Shown: in pieces, positions 55,966-63,274 of the stretch
Layout of the letters: every line of letters starts with the position of its first letter
Numbering within the stretch: position 1 is the stretch's first letter
Position numbers and translations under genes: made by a program
Notes under the pieces: generated by a model
What the model was told of the DNA's origin: nothing
The model's database searches: none
The model's input: the letters and a program-made list of their open reading frames with translations, nothing else
NCBI GenBank assembly: GCA_016866355.1
Contig: VGMN01000009.1
Location: 1-64,000 of the forward strand
Reading direction: 5' to 3'
DNA length: 64,000 nt
DNA from: Bacteroidota bacterium
GTDB lineage: Bacteria > Bacteroidota > Bacteroidia > Chitinophagales > Chitinophagaceae

Positions 55966-57342
55966 TTAATTATCAGCCTCCTTGATAGTTGGACGATTAT
56001 CTGCCTGATTACGTTTTTCATATTGAATTCCCTGTAAATGTAACGCAGGCTTAAAGTCTCTTTGACGAGTTAATTCGTAGTTATAAATCAGCCTGCCCAA
56101 TTCCCTCAAAAAAGGAAACCCAACAGCCTCTTCATCATACTTGGAATCATTAACTATCCCATCGCTGTTTACATAGAGTGTAGCTGATAAGAAATAATCC
56201 ACCCGGTTAACCGTGTCTACCACGTATGAGACATCCGTTAGAAACCCATAGGCCCAGCCCACTTTATTAAATACACGCACTCCCGAAGGCATTCGGTGGG
56301 TGGAATCCTGAAAAAAGAACTTCACATAGCTATCATAGAATGCAGCTGTATCATACTTTGGATAATTGGTCTCAGACGGATACTGGGATAAGTATTGTAA
56401 GATAAATTGACGATCCGATTCAGAAAAATTGAACCTGTTTTGTTTTGGAGACCAATGGGGGAACACAACAGCTTGAAGCATTTTTTGCATATCCTCCAAT
56501 GAAATTGAATTGTGACGTGTAAAATCAAAAGGGCCTTGCACCAGTTCCTCTTTTCTGTTGATATGTGCATTCCCTATCAGGATTGGAGAAGGAAAAGAAA
56601 AACTATCTCGATTAAAGCCAGGTTCTTGCGCATAGATTTCTTGCCCACTAGCATTATAGAATCTAACCGCATTGGTGTGTCTGTTCTGTTGTTCCGTAAA
56701 CCCCATAAACTGACGGGTAATCCTAACCGATGAATATCCTTTTGCTTGCAACAGTTGGTTAGTAGGCCCCTGCCCCATAAATTGGTAGAGTCGATTATAA
56801 GGATCATTTTCACTAATTAAAAAGGCTCGTTTAATCAGGTGTCCAATGGTAGGAATTTCTCCAGGGGCCGAAGCCTCTTTACGCATCGCAACCTGTTGCG
56901 GATAGCTACTATCAAATGCTACACGCGTATCCCGATTTAATCCGAGTCCTAGGGATTGATGCTTACCTGAATTACTGAGTTCATGCAATTTTTCCATTGC
57001 TAAAAAAGCCAATGGCATTTTAACCATGGAAGCCGGATTGAAGTATTTATTGGGATCTACCAAATACCTATGATGCGTAAAGGTGGGTTGGCCTTTTTTA
57101 TTTCTATCAATCTGCGTGTAGATAATCTGCAAACGATATGTATCAGGATCTTTTAATACTTGTTGCGCAGGTCCTGTATTAGCCTGAGATAGGATAGAAA
57201 CTAATAACGAACTGTTTTTGCTTTGTGCCCGTATTGATATGGCAAAACCAACTAGCATCAAAAGCAATACTCCTGTTGGTAGTAACGATTGAGAGAAATC
57301 ACGGGTAACCTTGCATACCGTCGTTTTAAATTGGTGCCGCAT
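55966..57342 (-). CDS. Exported serine hydrolase, class A beta-lactamase fold
   Basis: A 458-residue secreted protein. After a signal peptide (about residues 18-40, ending RAQ) comes a beta-lactamase2-type domain: SMVK at 105-108 (SxxK) and SEND at 177-180 (SDN-like), with NPASMVKMPLAFLAMEKL typical of the fold. It is longer than class A beta-lactamases (about 290) and has insertions, so peptidase or esterase activity is as likely as beta-lactam hydrolysis. The start was moved to the ATG at 57342, ahead of the signal sequence. It is divergent from the YtxH ORF with only 44 bases between, so promoters must overlap the coding ends. Confidence 0.8.
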   Translation of the reverse strand: MRHQFKTTVCKVTRDFSQSLLPTGVLLLMLVGFAISIRAQSKNSSLLVSILSQANTGPAQQVLKDPDTYRLQIIYTQIDRNKKGQPTFTHHRYLVDPNKYFNPASMVKMPLAFLAMEKLHELSNSGKHQSLGLGLNRDTRVAFDSSYPQQVAMRKEASAPGEIPTIGHLIKRAFLISENDPYNRLYQFMGQGPTNQLLQAKGYSSVRITRQFMGFTEQQNRHTNAVRFYNASGQEIYAQEPGFNRDSFSFPSPILIGNAHINRKEELVQGPFDFTRHNSISLEDMQKMLQAVVFPHWSPKQNRFNFSESDRQFILQYLSQYPSETNYPKYDTAAFYDSYVKFFFQDSTHRMPSGVRVFNKVGWAYGFLTDVSYVVDTVNRVDYFLSATLYVNSDGIVNDSKYDEEAVGFPFLRELGRLIYNYELTRQRDFKPALHLQGIQYEKRNQADNRPTIKEADN

Positions 57343-57386
57343 ATGGTAGTTTGAGATGAATTTAGAAAAAAACAAAACGCAGGGGT

Positions 57387-57563
57387 ATGAAATTAGTATC
57401 AAAAATTATGATTGCATTGGGAGCTGGTATGGCCATTGGAAGTGCACTGGGGGTGTTATTTGCGTCCGACAAAGGCCGAAGAAGAACTGGAAGGTATTAT
57501 CTAAAACCAGGGCTTCTTACCTTTAGGAGATGTCAGACGAACTCAACAAAATTGAGGAATTAG
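57387..57563 (+). CDS. Short YtxH-like protein, possibly frame-damaged
   Basis: A 58-codon frame starting with a glycine-rich membrane helix (KIMIALGAGMAIGSALGVLF) and ASDKG, the hallmark start of small YtxH proteins. After DKG the frame runs RRRTGRYYLKPGLLTF, unlike the acidic helices expected, and it overlaps the next gene by 34 bases. Reading the same DNA one frame over after the DKG gives ELEGII and then a stop, which looks more YtxH-like. A single-base shift may therefore have altered the C-terminus. YtxH proteins are membrane-associated and stress-linked. It leads an envelope-type cluster. Confidence 0.5.
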   Translation: MKLVSKIMIALGAGMAIGSALGVLFASDKGRRRTGRYYLKPGLLTFRRCQTNSTKLRN

Positions 57564-57892
57564 TCAGCCGCCTCAAAGCGTACCTGAACACCAGGTTGTC
57601 GCAACTCAAGCTGTCAACGGCAGAAAAAACAGCAAACGTTTTAACGGTCCTGATCGCGGTGTTGCTGGCAGCCCTGGTGTTTTTTTTATTCCTCACAATA
57701 GTTTGCATTGGAATAGCATTATTGATTGGAACCTGGCTCAATAGCCTGTGGTTGGGCTTTATGATAGTGAGCGGGCTGATTTTGCTGCTGGGATTATGGG
57801 GCTGGCTATCACGTGATAAATGGCTGCGCATTCCCATTATGAATTTATTAATCCGTGCTTTATTTAAGGACGAACCCCATGAGAAAGATTAG
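57530..57892 (+). CDS. Phage-holin-family (DUF1469-like) membrane protein
   Basis: A 120-residue protein with a helical, basic/acidic N-terminus (ELNKIEELVSRLKAYLNTRLSQLKLSTAEKTANVL) followed by two membrane helices (about residues 41-66 and 73-92). This matches the Phage_holin_3_6 family common in non-phage envelope-stress clusters with YtxH. It is not a prophage holin: no phage genes are near. It overlaps the YtxH ORF at its start and the small basic gene at its end (ATG at 57879), so translation is probably coupled. Confidence 0.85.
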   Translation: MSDELNKIEELVSRLKAYLNTRLSQLKLSTAEKTANVLTVLIAVLLAALVFFLFLTIVCIGIALLIGTWLNSLWLGFMIVSGLILLLGLWGWLSRDKWLRIPIMNLLIRALFKDEPHEKD

Positions 57893-58088
57893 ACGACTAG
57901 AAGATATTGAACACGAAAAATTAAAATTAAAGGTGCAGCAATTGGACCAGGAAAAAGCCATTGGTGCTACCTGGAAAGAATTGAAATATTCCTTTAGCCC
58001 AGGTGCTTTATTGCAAAATAAGATTGGCCATTGGGCACAAGTGGGTTGGCGACTGTTAAGTCGTAAATGGCGTGAAAAATTCTCTTAA
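57879..58088 (+). CDS. Small basic helical protein of the YtxH/holin cluster
   Basis: A 69-residue protein, highly charged (RKIRRLEDIEHEKLKLKVQQLDQEKA), with an amphipathic helix and a C-terminal segment rich in Trp and basic residues (HWAQVGWRLLSRKWREKFS) that may touch the membrane. No family name is secure. Genes of this kind regularly follow the holin-like gene in Bacteroidota. The ATG at 57879 is preferred to an upstream TTG since it gives a compact coupling with the holin gene (14-base overlap). Confidence 0.65.
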   Translation: MRKIRRLEDIEHEKLKLKVQQLDQEKAIGATWKELKYSFSPGALLQNKIGHWAQVGWRLLSRKWREKFS

Positions 58089-58111
58089 AGTAATTTTGGT
58101 GATATTGCATC

Positions 58112-60013
58112 ATGTCCACTGATCAAAAATTTGATACACTGATTAACTCAAATCTCTCGGCAGAAAAAAAATCACTGGAGCAGGAAGTCTACGACACTCG
58201 CTTCAAACTGAATCTGCTGCTGGAGATTACGGATGCAGTGCATTATATCTCGTATCGGACACAACCGGGAAAAAGTTTTTACACGGATTGTTGGGAAAAA
58301 TTATTAGGCTTCACTCCACATAATGTTGCAGATCCGTTACTTGAAAAAAGCAAACTGGTAGTCATTGATTCATTAGAAGCCTATGAGTCTGCCTGGGAAC
58401 TTTTTCAGCAAACTGGATTTGCCACTATTAAATATCAATTACAACACCCCAAAACAGGTAAGCGAGTGTGGATTGAAGAAGTAGTGCATAAGAAATATGA
58501 CGTAGTAGCCAATGACGAGGTATGGGCCGGGACGCTTCGGGATATCAGCGGAGTAGAATTTTACAAAGAGTACATCGAGGAGAGTGAAAGACGGTTTAAA
58601 AAAATAGCAGATAGTGTCCCCATCATGATATGGGTCTCGGACGAAAAGGATATCATAGTTTACAACAATGAAAAAGCCAGACAATTTTTTGGATTAACAG
58701 AGGAAGACCAATATTCTGTAGGACAAATGTCCGAGTGGGTAGCAGATGAATACAAAGAAATTGTGACAACTGAATGGGATCAAAAAGTAGTAAAGAGAGA
58801 ACCTATTGAAGTAGAGATGGCATTAAAAACAGCAGTGCCAAGGGAATATAAATATCTCTCATTACGTGCTATTCCTCGTTTTTTAAAGAGCGGAGAGTTC
58901 ATTGGATATATTGGAGCTACCTATGACTTAACCAATGAATACAAATACAAACAACAAGCAGAAAACAGCTTACAAATACTTCGCGCTAGTGAAGAAAAGT
59001 TTAGAACACTTTTTGAAAATTTAGAACTGGGAGTTTTGGAGGTTGATTTACAAGATAAAATTATCTACAGCAACGAGGCGTTTAGCAATATGCTGGGCTA
59101 TAAAACAGAGGAGATCAGTGGGAAAATTGCACATGCATTATTTTTAGCAAAAAAAGAAGAGGTCAAAACATTTGAGAAAAATAATTCCCTTCGAGAAAAA
59201 GGAAAAGGATCTGTTTATGAGCTAACCCTACAAAGAAAAGATGGTAAGTTAATAACAACAGTAATCAGCGGGGCGCCGGTATTTGATTTAAAAGGAAACG
59301 TAAGAGGATCGGTAGGTATTCACTGGGATGTTACAAAGATTAGGGCATTGGAGCAGTCCATACGGGAGCAGGAGGTCAGAAAAGAGCAGGAACTAACGGA
59401 AGCTCGTTTACAAGCGGAGGACCAACAACGCTATGAAATTGGCCAGGATTTACATGATGGGGTTGGGCAAATGCTGGCTTATATCAATGTGTATATTGAA
59501 CTATTGAAATCAAAGGGCACCCTCACCAAAAAAGAACTTTCCAACTTAGAAACCGCCTTACAAAATACTATTCAACAAGTACGCACCTTATCCCGACTAT
59601 TGGCTCCCCCGGAGTTAAAAGATATTGGCTTACGAGAATCTATTCGGGAATTGATTGCCTCCTGTTCGGTCATGAAAAAACCAACTTTTTCATTAGACAT
59701 TTATGCAGCACAAGATGATTACAATTTAAACCTAAGTAAAAAACGAATGGTTTACCGCGTAGTACAAGAGCTACTTAATAACACTTTCAAGCATGCTGAT
59801 GCCGCACAGGTTAAACTATCTCTTCAGTTTGATAAAAAGAATTTTCATTTAGTTTATGAGGATGATGGTCGTGGGTTTGATCAGGAAAAAATAAGAAGAG
59901 GTATAGGACTCGATAGTATTCAGTCCCGTATTAAATTTCATCAGGGCACATTAGCTATTGACAGCCAACCAGGGAAGGGCACTACCACACGCATCAGTAT
60001 CCCCATTGGGTAA
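58112..60013 (+). CDS. Sensor histidine kinase with three PAS domains (HisKA_3 type), orphan
   Basis: A 633-residue soluble kinase with no membrane segment. Three PAS/PAC modules cover about residues 30-150, 160-280 and 293-415. The dimerisation/phosphoacceptor helix has H448 in IGQDLHDGVGQML, and the HATPase domain has QELLNNTFKHADAAQ, DDGRGFD and GIGLDSIQSR. This is the NarL-partner class. No response regulator gene is adjacent, so its output is encoded elsewhere or the partner is promiscuous. It follows the YtxH/holin cluster by 23 bases, suggesting a link to envelope or redox sensing. Confidence 0.92.
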   Translation: MSTDQKFDTLINSNLSAEKKSLEQEVYDTRFKLNLLLEITDAVHYISYRTQPGKSFYTDCWEKLLGFTPHNVADPLLEKSKLVVIDSLEAYESAWELFQQTGFATIKYQLQHPKTGKRVWIEEVVHKKYDVVANDEVWAGTLRDISGVEFYKEYIEESERRFKKIADSVPIMIWVSDEKDIIVYNNEKARQFFGLTEEDQYSVGQMSEWVADEYKEIVTTEWDQKVVKREPIEVEMALKTAVPREYKYLSLRAIPRFLKSGEFIGYIGATYDLTNEYKYKQQAENSLQILRASEEKFRTLFENLELGVLEVDLQDKIIYSNEAFSNMLGYKTEEISGKIAHALFLAKKEEVKTFEKNNSLREKGKGSVYELTLQRKDGKLITTVISGAPVFDLKGNVRGSVGIHWDVTKIRALEQSIREQEVRKEQELTEARLQAEDQQRYEIGQDLHDGVGQMLAYINVYIELLKSKGTLTKKELSNLETALQNTIQQVRTLSRLLAPPELKDIGLRESIRELIASCSVMKKPTFSLDIYAAQDDYNLNLSKKRMVYRVVQELLNNTFKHADAAQVKLSLQFDKKNFHLVYEDDGRGFDQEKIRRGIGLDSIQSRIKFHQGTLAIDSQPGKGTTTRISIPIG

Positions 60014-60055
60014 AATGGTTAGCGGCAAAACAACTACCAATATTTCCCCAATGAA

Positions 60056-60082
60056 AAAAGCCATTCATTGCTGAATGGCTTT
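60056..60082 (-). terminator. Intrinsic terminator between the kinase and SWIB genes
   Basis: An 11-base stem (AAAGCCATTCA / TGAATGGCTTT) with a TTGC loop. Reading the minus strand, a T run follows, so it mainly ends the SWIB transcript; the plus-strand T run is short but may also stop the kinase transcript. Confidence 0.78.
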
Positions 60083-60103
60083 CTCAAAAATGAGTTAAAA
60101 AGC

Positions 60104-60493
60104 TTAGCTCAGATTCTTACCAAGGTACTTAGCGATTTCAAACATAGACACCTGGCCTTTACCACCGAATACAGCTTTTAGCGTAGCATCCGCGTTAACC
60201 ATACGTCTGTTTTTGTTGTCTTGAAGTTTGTTAGACTTAATGTAGCCCCAAATCTTCTTAACAGCTTCAGTACGAGCAAGAGCTTTAGAACCTACTACAG
60301 CAGCAAGTGCCGCGCTAGGAGTCATTGGCTTCATGAAAGCCGCATTTGGCTTACGTGCAGACTTTTTCTTAGCGGGTTTTTTCTTTGCGGCCTTTTTTGC
60401 AGGCTTCTTTGCTGCTTTCTTAGCTACCTTTTTCTTGGCGGCTTTTTTAGCAGGCTTCTTTGCAGCTTTTTTAGCTTTCTTCTTAGTTGCCAT
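60104..60493 (-). CDS. SWIB/MDM2-domain protein with histone-H1-like lysine tail
   Basis: A 129-residue protein in two parts. Residues 2-48 are Lys/Ala/Pro repeats of the KKAAKKPAKK kind, like histone H1 tails and bacterial Hc1-type proteins, and should bind DNA or RNA by charge. Residues 54-128 form a SWIB domain (KPMTPSAALAAVVGSK, EAVKKIWGYIKSNKLQD, FGGKGQVSMFEIAKYLGKNL). SWIB domains occur in eukaryotic chromatin remodellers and in Chlamydiae and Bacteroidota. It probably acts in nucleoid organisation or transcription. Confidence 0.93.
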   Translation of the reverse strand: MATKKKAKKAAKKPAKKAAKKKVAKKAAKKPAKKAAKKKPAKKKSARKPNAAFMKPMTPSAALAAVVGSKALARTEAVKKIWGYIKSNKLQDNKNRRMVNADATLKAVFGGKGQVSMFEIAKYLGKNLS

Positions 60494-60639
60494 TTTTCTA
60501 AATTTAGAATGTTAATGGGTTAGGAAATATTTCGATATCAAATATAGATTTTTTATCCGCTACCAAAAATTTCATTGAGAAAATTTATTTCCACCTATGT
60601 TGATTTCTCTGCTAACCCACAATTCACTTGCTTTGCTGT

Positions 60640-60873
60640 ATGGACCGATCCTGGCTATCCCTTACAACGCTTCTCATAGGAGAAAAGGCTGTTTTGCAAC
60701 TGAATAACTGCCATGTGATGGTAGTAGATCTTGGGGGGGTGGGCTCCTATGCAGCAGAATTTATAGCAGGTGGCGGCATAGGGAAAATGACCATTATTGA
60801 CGGGGATACCGTAGATCCTACGAATAGAAATAGGCAATTACCCGCTTTGGCAACCAAACATGGAGCCCCAAAA
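60640..60873 (+). pseudogene. N-terminal remnant of tcdA (tRNA threonylcarbamoyladenosine dehydratase)
   Basis: The translation begins WLSLTTLLIGEKAVLQLNN, then VMVVDLGGVGSYAAEFIAGG with the ATP-binding GxGGVGS, and IIDGDTVDPTNRNRQLPAL. These are the first 80 or so residues of the E1-like TcdA enzymes (usually 240-270 residues). Homology ends near GAPK at about 60873, and the DNA after that is a relic of a lipoprotein gene read from the other strand. The cysteine-containing and C-terminal halves are absent, so it cannot work. TcdA modifies t6A at position 37 of tRNAs; another copy elsewhere in the genome is possible. Confidence 0.82.
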
Positions 60874-60929
60874 AACAATTGTAATAAAGACCATAGGGCG
60901 TGTAGTTCATATGCCCACTCCGCCCATTG

Positions 60930-61169
60930 ACCCCTATTACGTAAGGCAGCAGCCAGGTATTGTTCCATCTCCTCACGAATAGTTCGATCAGCATCTCGAA
61001 ACAATCCCAGTACCACTACTTTTTTAAAAGAAAGCGTAGCCCTGTCGGGCGAACGCCAAGACTTGGTGATACGTGAACTTGAACTACAGGCCCATAATAG
61101 CAGTAAAAAGGTAAGACAAATGAATGAGAGTATAGCCACATAATTGCCCACTGTAAAGAACCATAACAC
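60930..61169 (-). pseudogene. N-terminal remnant of a Bacteroidota lipoprotein
   Basis: The minus-strand translation has a lipoprotein leader (LLLLWACS, lipobox Cys 28), then ITKSWRSPDRATLSFKKVVV and LGLFRDADRTIREEMEQYL. These match a family of Bacteroidota lipoproteins with an SW.P......VLV.GL..D...R..ME pattern, normally about 180-200 residues. The homology ends near LRNRG at about 60930. Beyond it the frame runs into tcdA antisense sequence. The 3' half is missing, probably through the deletion that also truncated tcdA. The fused frame stays open to about 60747 but the tail is nonsense. Confidence 0.65.
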
Positions 61170-61232
61170 GTAAGAAAATGTGACTAATCAATCAGGGCAA
61201 AAAAGTAGTCAGCCGGCAGAAGTGGGATTGAC

Positions 61233-61691
61233 TCAGGCCCGTTTGGCTATAGCGCTACACTCTTTACAAACTCCTTTTACCAATACATCAACATCCTTTG
61301 CTTGATACCCTTTGGGTAAATGAAGATCAGGCGTTACAAAATGATCAAGACAAAATATTTGTTTACAACGGCTACAAATAAAATGGATATGCTGGTGATC
61401 ATGATGACCCGGACCACATTCATCCTGACAAAGTGCATAGCGTACGGCGTTATCAGCAGTGGGAATAGCATGAATGATTCCCTTATCCAAAAAAGTTTGA
61501 AGCGTGCGATAGATAGTAACCCGATCAAAAGTGACGCCTGCCTTTTTTTCTATGTCCCCATGGGAAAGGGCTCCTTTTTGTTGCATGAATAATTGCAGAA
61601 TTTTTCTGCGACTACCTGTAACACTAAGCCCCTTTTGTTTTAAAGGATCTAAAACCCTTGCCGTTGATTCTATTTGCTTACGAACGGCCAT
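61233..61691 (-). CDS. Fur-family metal-responsive repressor (Zur/Fur-like)
   Basis: A 152-residue winged-helix repressor. The DNA-binding part is VTGSRRKILQLFMQQKGALSHGDIEKKAG with VTFDRVTIYRTL. The metal-binding part has HHDHQHIHF at about 96-104, C106-x2-C109 and C142-x2-C145, so both the structural zinc site and a His-rich sensor site are present. The His cluster suggests zinc (Zur-like), though this cannot be told from Fur or PerR reliably by eye. Its start codon overlaps the stop of the SCO gene by one base, so SCO and fur are one transcript. A palindrome in the divergent merC promoter is a candidate operator. Confidence 0.9.
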   Translation of the reverse strand: MAVRKQIESTARVLDPLKQKGLSVTGSRRKILQLFMQQKGALSHGDIEKKAGVTFDRVTIYRTLQTFLDKGIIHAIPTADNAVRYALCQDECGPGHHDHQHIHFICSRCKQIFCLDHFVTPDLHLPKGYQAKDVDVLVKGVCKECSAIAKRA

Positions 61692-62314
61692 TACTTAAAA
61701 TTAGTATTGTCTTTTAATAACTTACCAACGTCCTCTATTAATTTTTTTACTTCACGATCATCTAGTCCATCATAAATTTTTCTAACATCCCCATTGCGAT
61801 CTACCAGTGCCCAGAACTGTGTATGTAAAAAATCGTCCTCAATAGACTTTACATTATTAGCAGGATCATCAATAGTGTAACTCAGACGCGCCATCGCATA
61901 CAAACTGTCCTTACGTCCTGTCAAAAAAATCCACTTGCGCGTATCAATACCCAGCGAGTCAGTATACTTTTTTAATTGTTGTACTGAATCTGTTTCAGGA
62001 TCACAAGTGTGTGTCACCAATAAAAAATCAGATTGGTCTTTTAGTTGCTCATAAACTGATTTGAGATTGTAATTCATCCTAGGACAAATTCCTTTACAGG
62101 TTGTAAAAAAATAACTGGCTACAAATACTTTTCCTTTTACATTATCCTGTGTAAAAGACTGACCGTCCTGCGTAGTAAACTGAAAAGGACGGATATAACT
62201 CACCGGAGCAACCCCTCTTTTAGTAAAGCCAGGAATGCTGATTGCCAACACGGCATAAAATCCCAGCGCCAGACAAACAAAAAATGCTGTATAAAACCAA
62301 CCCTTCTTGGACAT
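61691..62314 (-). CDS. SCO1/SenC-family copper-chaperone/thioredoxin-fold protein
   Basis: A 207-residue membrane-anchored protein: an N-terminal helix (about residues 6-28) and a thioredoxin-like domain with the copper-binding C73-x3-C77 (TTCKGICP) and the distal H164 in DFLHTQFW. SCO proteins deliver copper to the CuA site of cytochrome oxidase or reduce its cysteines. No cox genes are in the window. The ATG at 62314 gives the membrane helix; a longer frame upstream runs into the divergent promoter and is rejected. It leads a two-gene unit with fur. Confidence 0.92.
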   Translation of the reverse strand: MSKKGWFYTAFFVCLALGFYAVLAISIPGFTKRGVAPVSYIRPFQFTTQDGQSFTQDNVKGKVFVASYFFTTCKGICPRMNYNLKSVYEQLKDQSDFLLVTHTCDPETDSVQQLKKYTDSLGIDTRKWIFLTGRKDSLYAMARLSYTIDDPANNVKSIEDDFLHTQFWALVDRNGDVRKIYDGLDDREVKKLIEDVGKLLKDNTNFK

Positions 62315-62330
62315 AGGCACAATTGAGTGA

Positions 62331-62338
62331 CAAAAGTA
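62331..62338 (-). promoter_or_regulatory. Possible -7 box for the SCO-fur transcript
   Basis: Reading the minus strand, TACTTTTG matches TAnnTTTG and lies 17 bases before the SCO ATG. A convincing TTTG element upstream of it was not found. Confidence 0.35.
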
Positions 62339-62375
62339 CGAACTCCTTTCCGCTGTGCAGCCTCCCCGAACTGAT

Positions 62376-62407
62376 TTTTGCAACTATGTTGCTTTTTTGT
62401 AAATTTG
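62376..62407 (+). promoter_or_regulatory. merC promoter with embedded palindromic operator
   Basis: TTTG at 62377-62380 and TAAATTTG at 62400-62407 are 19 bases apart, a full match to the Bacteroidota TTTG-N19-TAnnTTTG promoter. Within the spacer a perfect palindrome GCAAC-TAT-GTTGC occupies 62380-62392, so a repressor bound there would block polymerase. The expected start site is only a few bases before the merC ATG at 62414, giving a very short leader. The divergent Fur-family gene is the obvious candidate regulator. Confidence 0.6.
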
Positions 62408-62413
62408 CAAAAC

Positions 62414-62821
62414 ATGAAACCCCGGATTAACTGGGATGCCTTGGGGATTAGCGCCTCTATTGCCTGTGCTATTCATTGCGCGTTGCTACCACTATTTCTG
62501 ACCAGTTTACCTTTGTTTGGAATCAATATCATTCATAATCTGGGTTTTGAAATTGGAATGATTGTACTGGCTTTTGGTATTGGAAGCTACTCCATGTACC
62601 ATGGCTATAAAAAACATCATCATCGGCTACAGCCTTGGTTGTTATTTAGTGCCGGCATTGCCTTATTGACATTAAAACAAGTATTTCTGACCGTTCAATT
62701 TTGGCTACTGATTCCTGCGGTTATTTTGATCATCGGAGCGCATATTCAAAACCATCGCTCTTGCCGCTTACATAATCACGCACACCACAACGATTGCGAT
62801 CACTTAGAAAAACTGCCGTAA
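62414..62821 (+). CDS. MerC-domain membrane protein with His-rich C-terminus
   Basis: A 135-residue membrane protein with four predicted helices of the MerC family. The first helix holds Cys 18 and the His-Cys pair at about 21-22 (CAIHCALLPLFL), equivalent to the mercury-binding Cys of MerC. The C-terminus is rich in metal ligands (HNHAHHNDCDH). In Bacteroidota many MerC-like genes lie outside mer operons and mercury transport is not implied; here no merA, merR, merT or merP is present. Zinc or copper uptake under a Fur-family repressor is more plausible. The ATG at 62414 fits the helix start. Confidence 0.82.
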   Translation: MKPRINWDALGISASIACAIHCALLPLFLTSLPLFGINIIHNLGFEIGMIVLAFGIGSYSMYHGYKKHHHRLQPWLLFSAGIALLTLKQVFLTVQFWLLIPAVILIIGAHIQNHRSCRLHNHAHHNDCDHLEKLP

Positions 62822-62838
62822 GGTTGTTATCTTAGGGT

Positions 62839-63264
62839 ATGCGTATCCTACTTCTTATACTCATCAGTATTCTGTGGAGCTCCACCGGATTTACTCAAGA
62901 CAAAAATGCACGTGCCATTCTTGCTTTACTAGACACACAAACTGCCGCCTGGAATAAAGGGGACTTGCAAGGATTTATGAAAGGCTATTGGGAAAATGAC
63001 TCATTACGCTTTATTGGAAAATCTGGTATTACCTATGGTTGGAATAATACACTGGCCAATTACAAAAGAGGTTATCCGGATACCGCTGCTATGGGAAAAC
63101 TGCAATTCACCATTTTGGTCGTAAAAAAGTTATCGTCCCGTTATTACGAAGTAGTTGGGAAATGGTATTTGAAAAGAAGCATCGGTGACGCCAGTGGTCA
63201 CTATACGTTACTGCTTCGAAAAATAAAAGGGAGCTGGGTGATCGTTTCTGATCACAGCAGTTAA
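62839..63264 (+). CDS. Exported DUF4440 (NTF2-like) protein
   Basis: A 141-residue protein with a signal peptide (ending GFT-Q) and a DUF4440/SnoaL-like domain: ILALLDTQTAAWNKGDLQGFMKGYW, ENDSLRFIG, GWNNTLANYKRGYPDTAAMGKL and the C-terminal HYTLLLRKIKGSWVIVSDHSS. Such proteins are periplasmic and of unknown ligand. It follows merC by 17 bases and may be part of its transcript. It is unrelated in sequence detail to the NTF2-like protein at 8.5 kb. Confidence 0.83.
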   Translation: MRILLLILISILWSSTGFTQDKNARAILALLDTQTAAWNKGDLQGFMKGYWENDSLRFIGKSGITYGWNNTLANYKRGYPDTAAMGKLQFTILVVKKLSSRYYEVVGKWYLKRSIGDASGHYTLLLRKIKGSWVIVSDHSS

Positions 63265-63274
63265 AACAAAAGAT

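Noticed and set aside
57523-57837. Open frame of 104 codons antisense to the holin-like gene.
   Set aside because: Codon content is typical of a shadow; the holin-like gene on the other strand is well supported.
57530-57892. Phage-holin-family gene as a sign of a prophage.
   Set aside because: No integrase, capsid, tail or lysis genes are nearby; the family is also common in envelope clusters with YtxH.
60370-60490. Repetitive DNA in the SWIB tail that could look like a tandem repeat or CRISPR.
   Set aside because: It encodes the KKAAKKPAKK tail, has no spacers or fixed repeat unit, and is coding sequence.
60221-60523. Plus-strand frames rich in Phe and Leu antisense to the SWIB gene.
   Set aside because: They are mirror images of the Lys/Ala-rich tail repeats and not a real membrane protein.
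62414-62821. MerC as evidence of a mercury-resistance operon.
   Set aside because: There is no merA, merR, merT or merP; the gene sits beside a Fur-family repressor and SCO.
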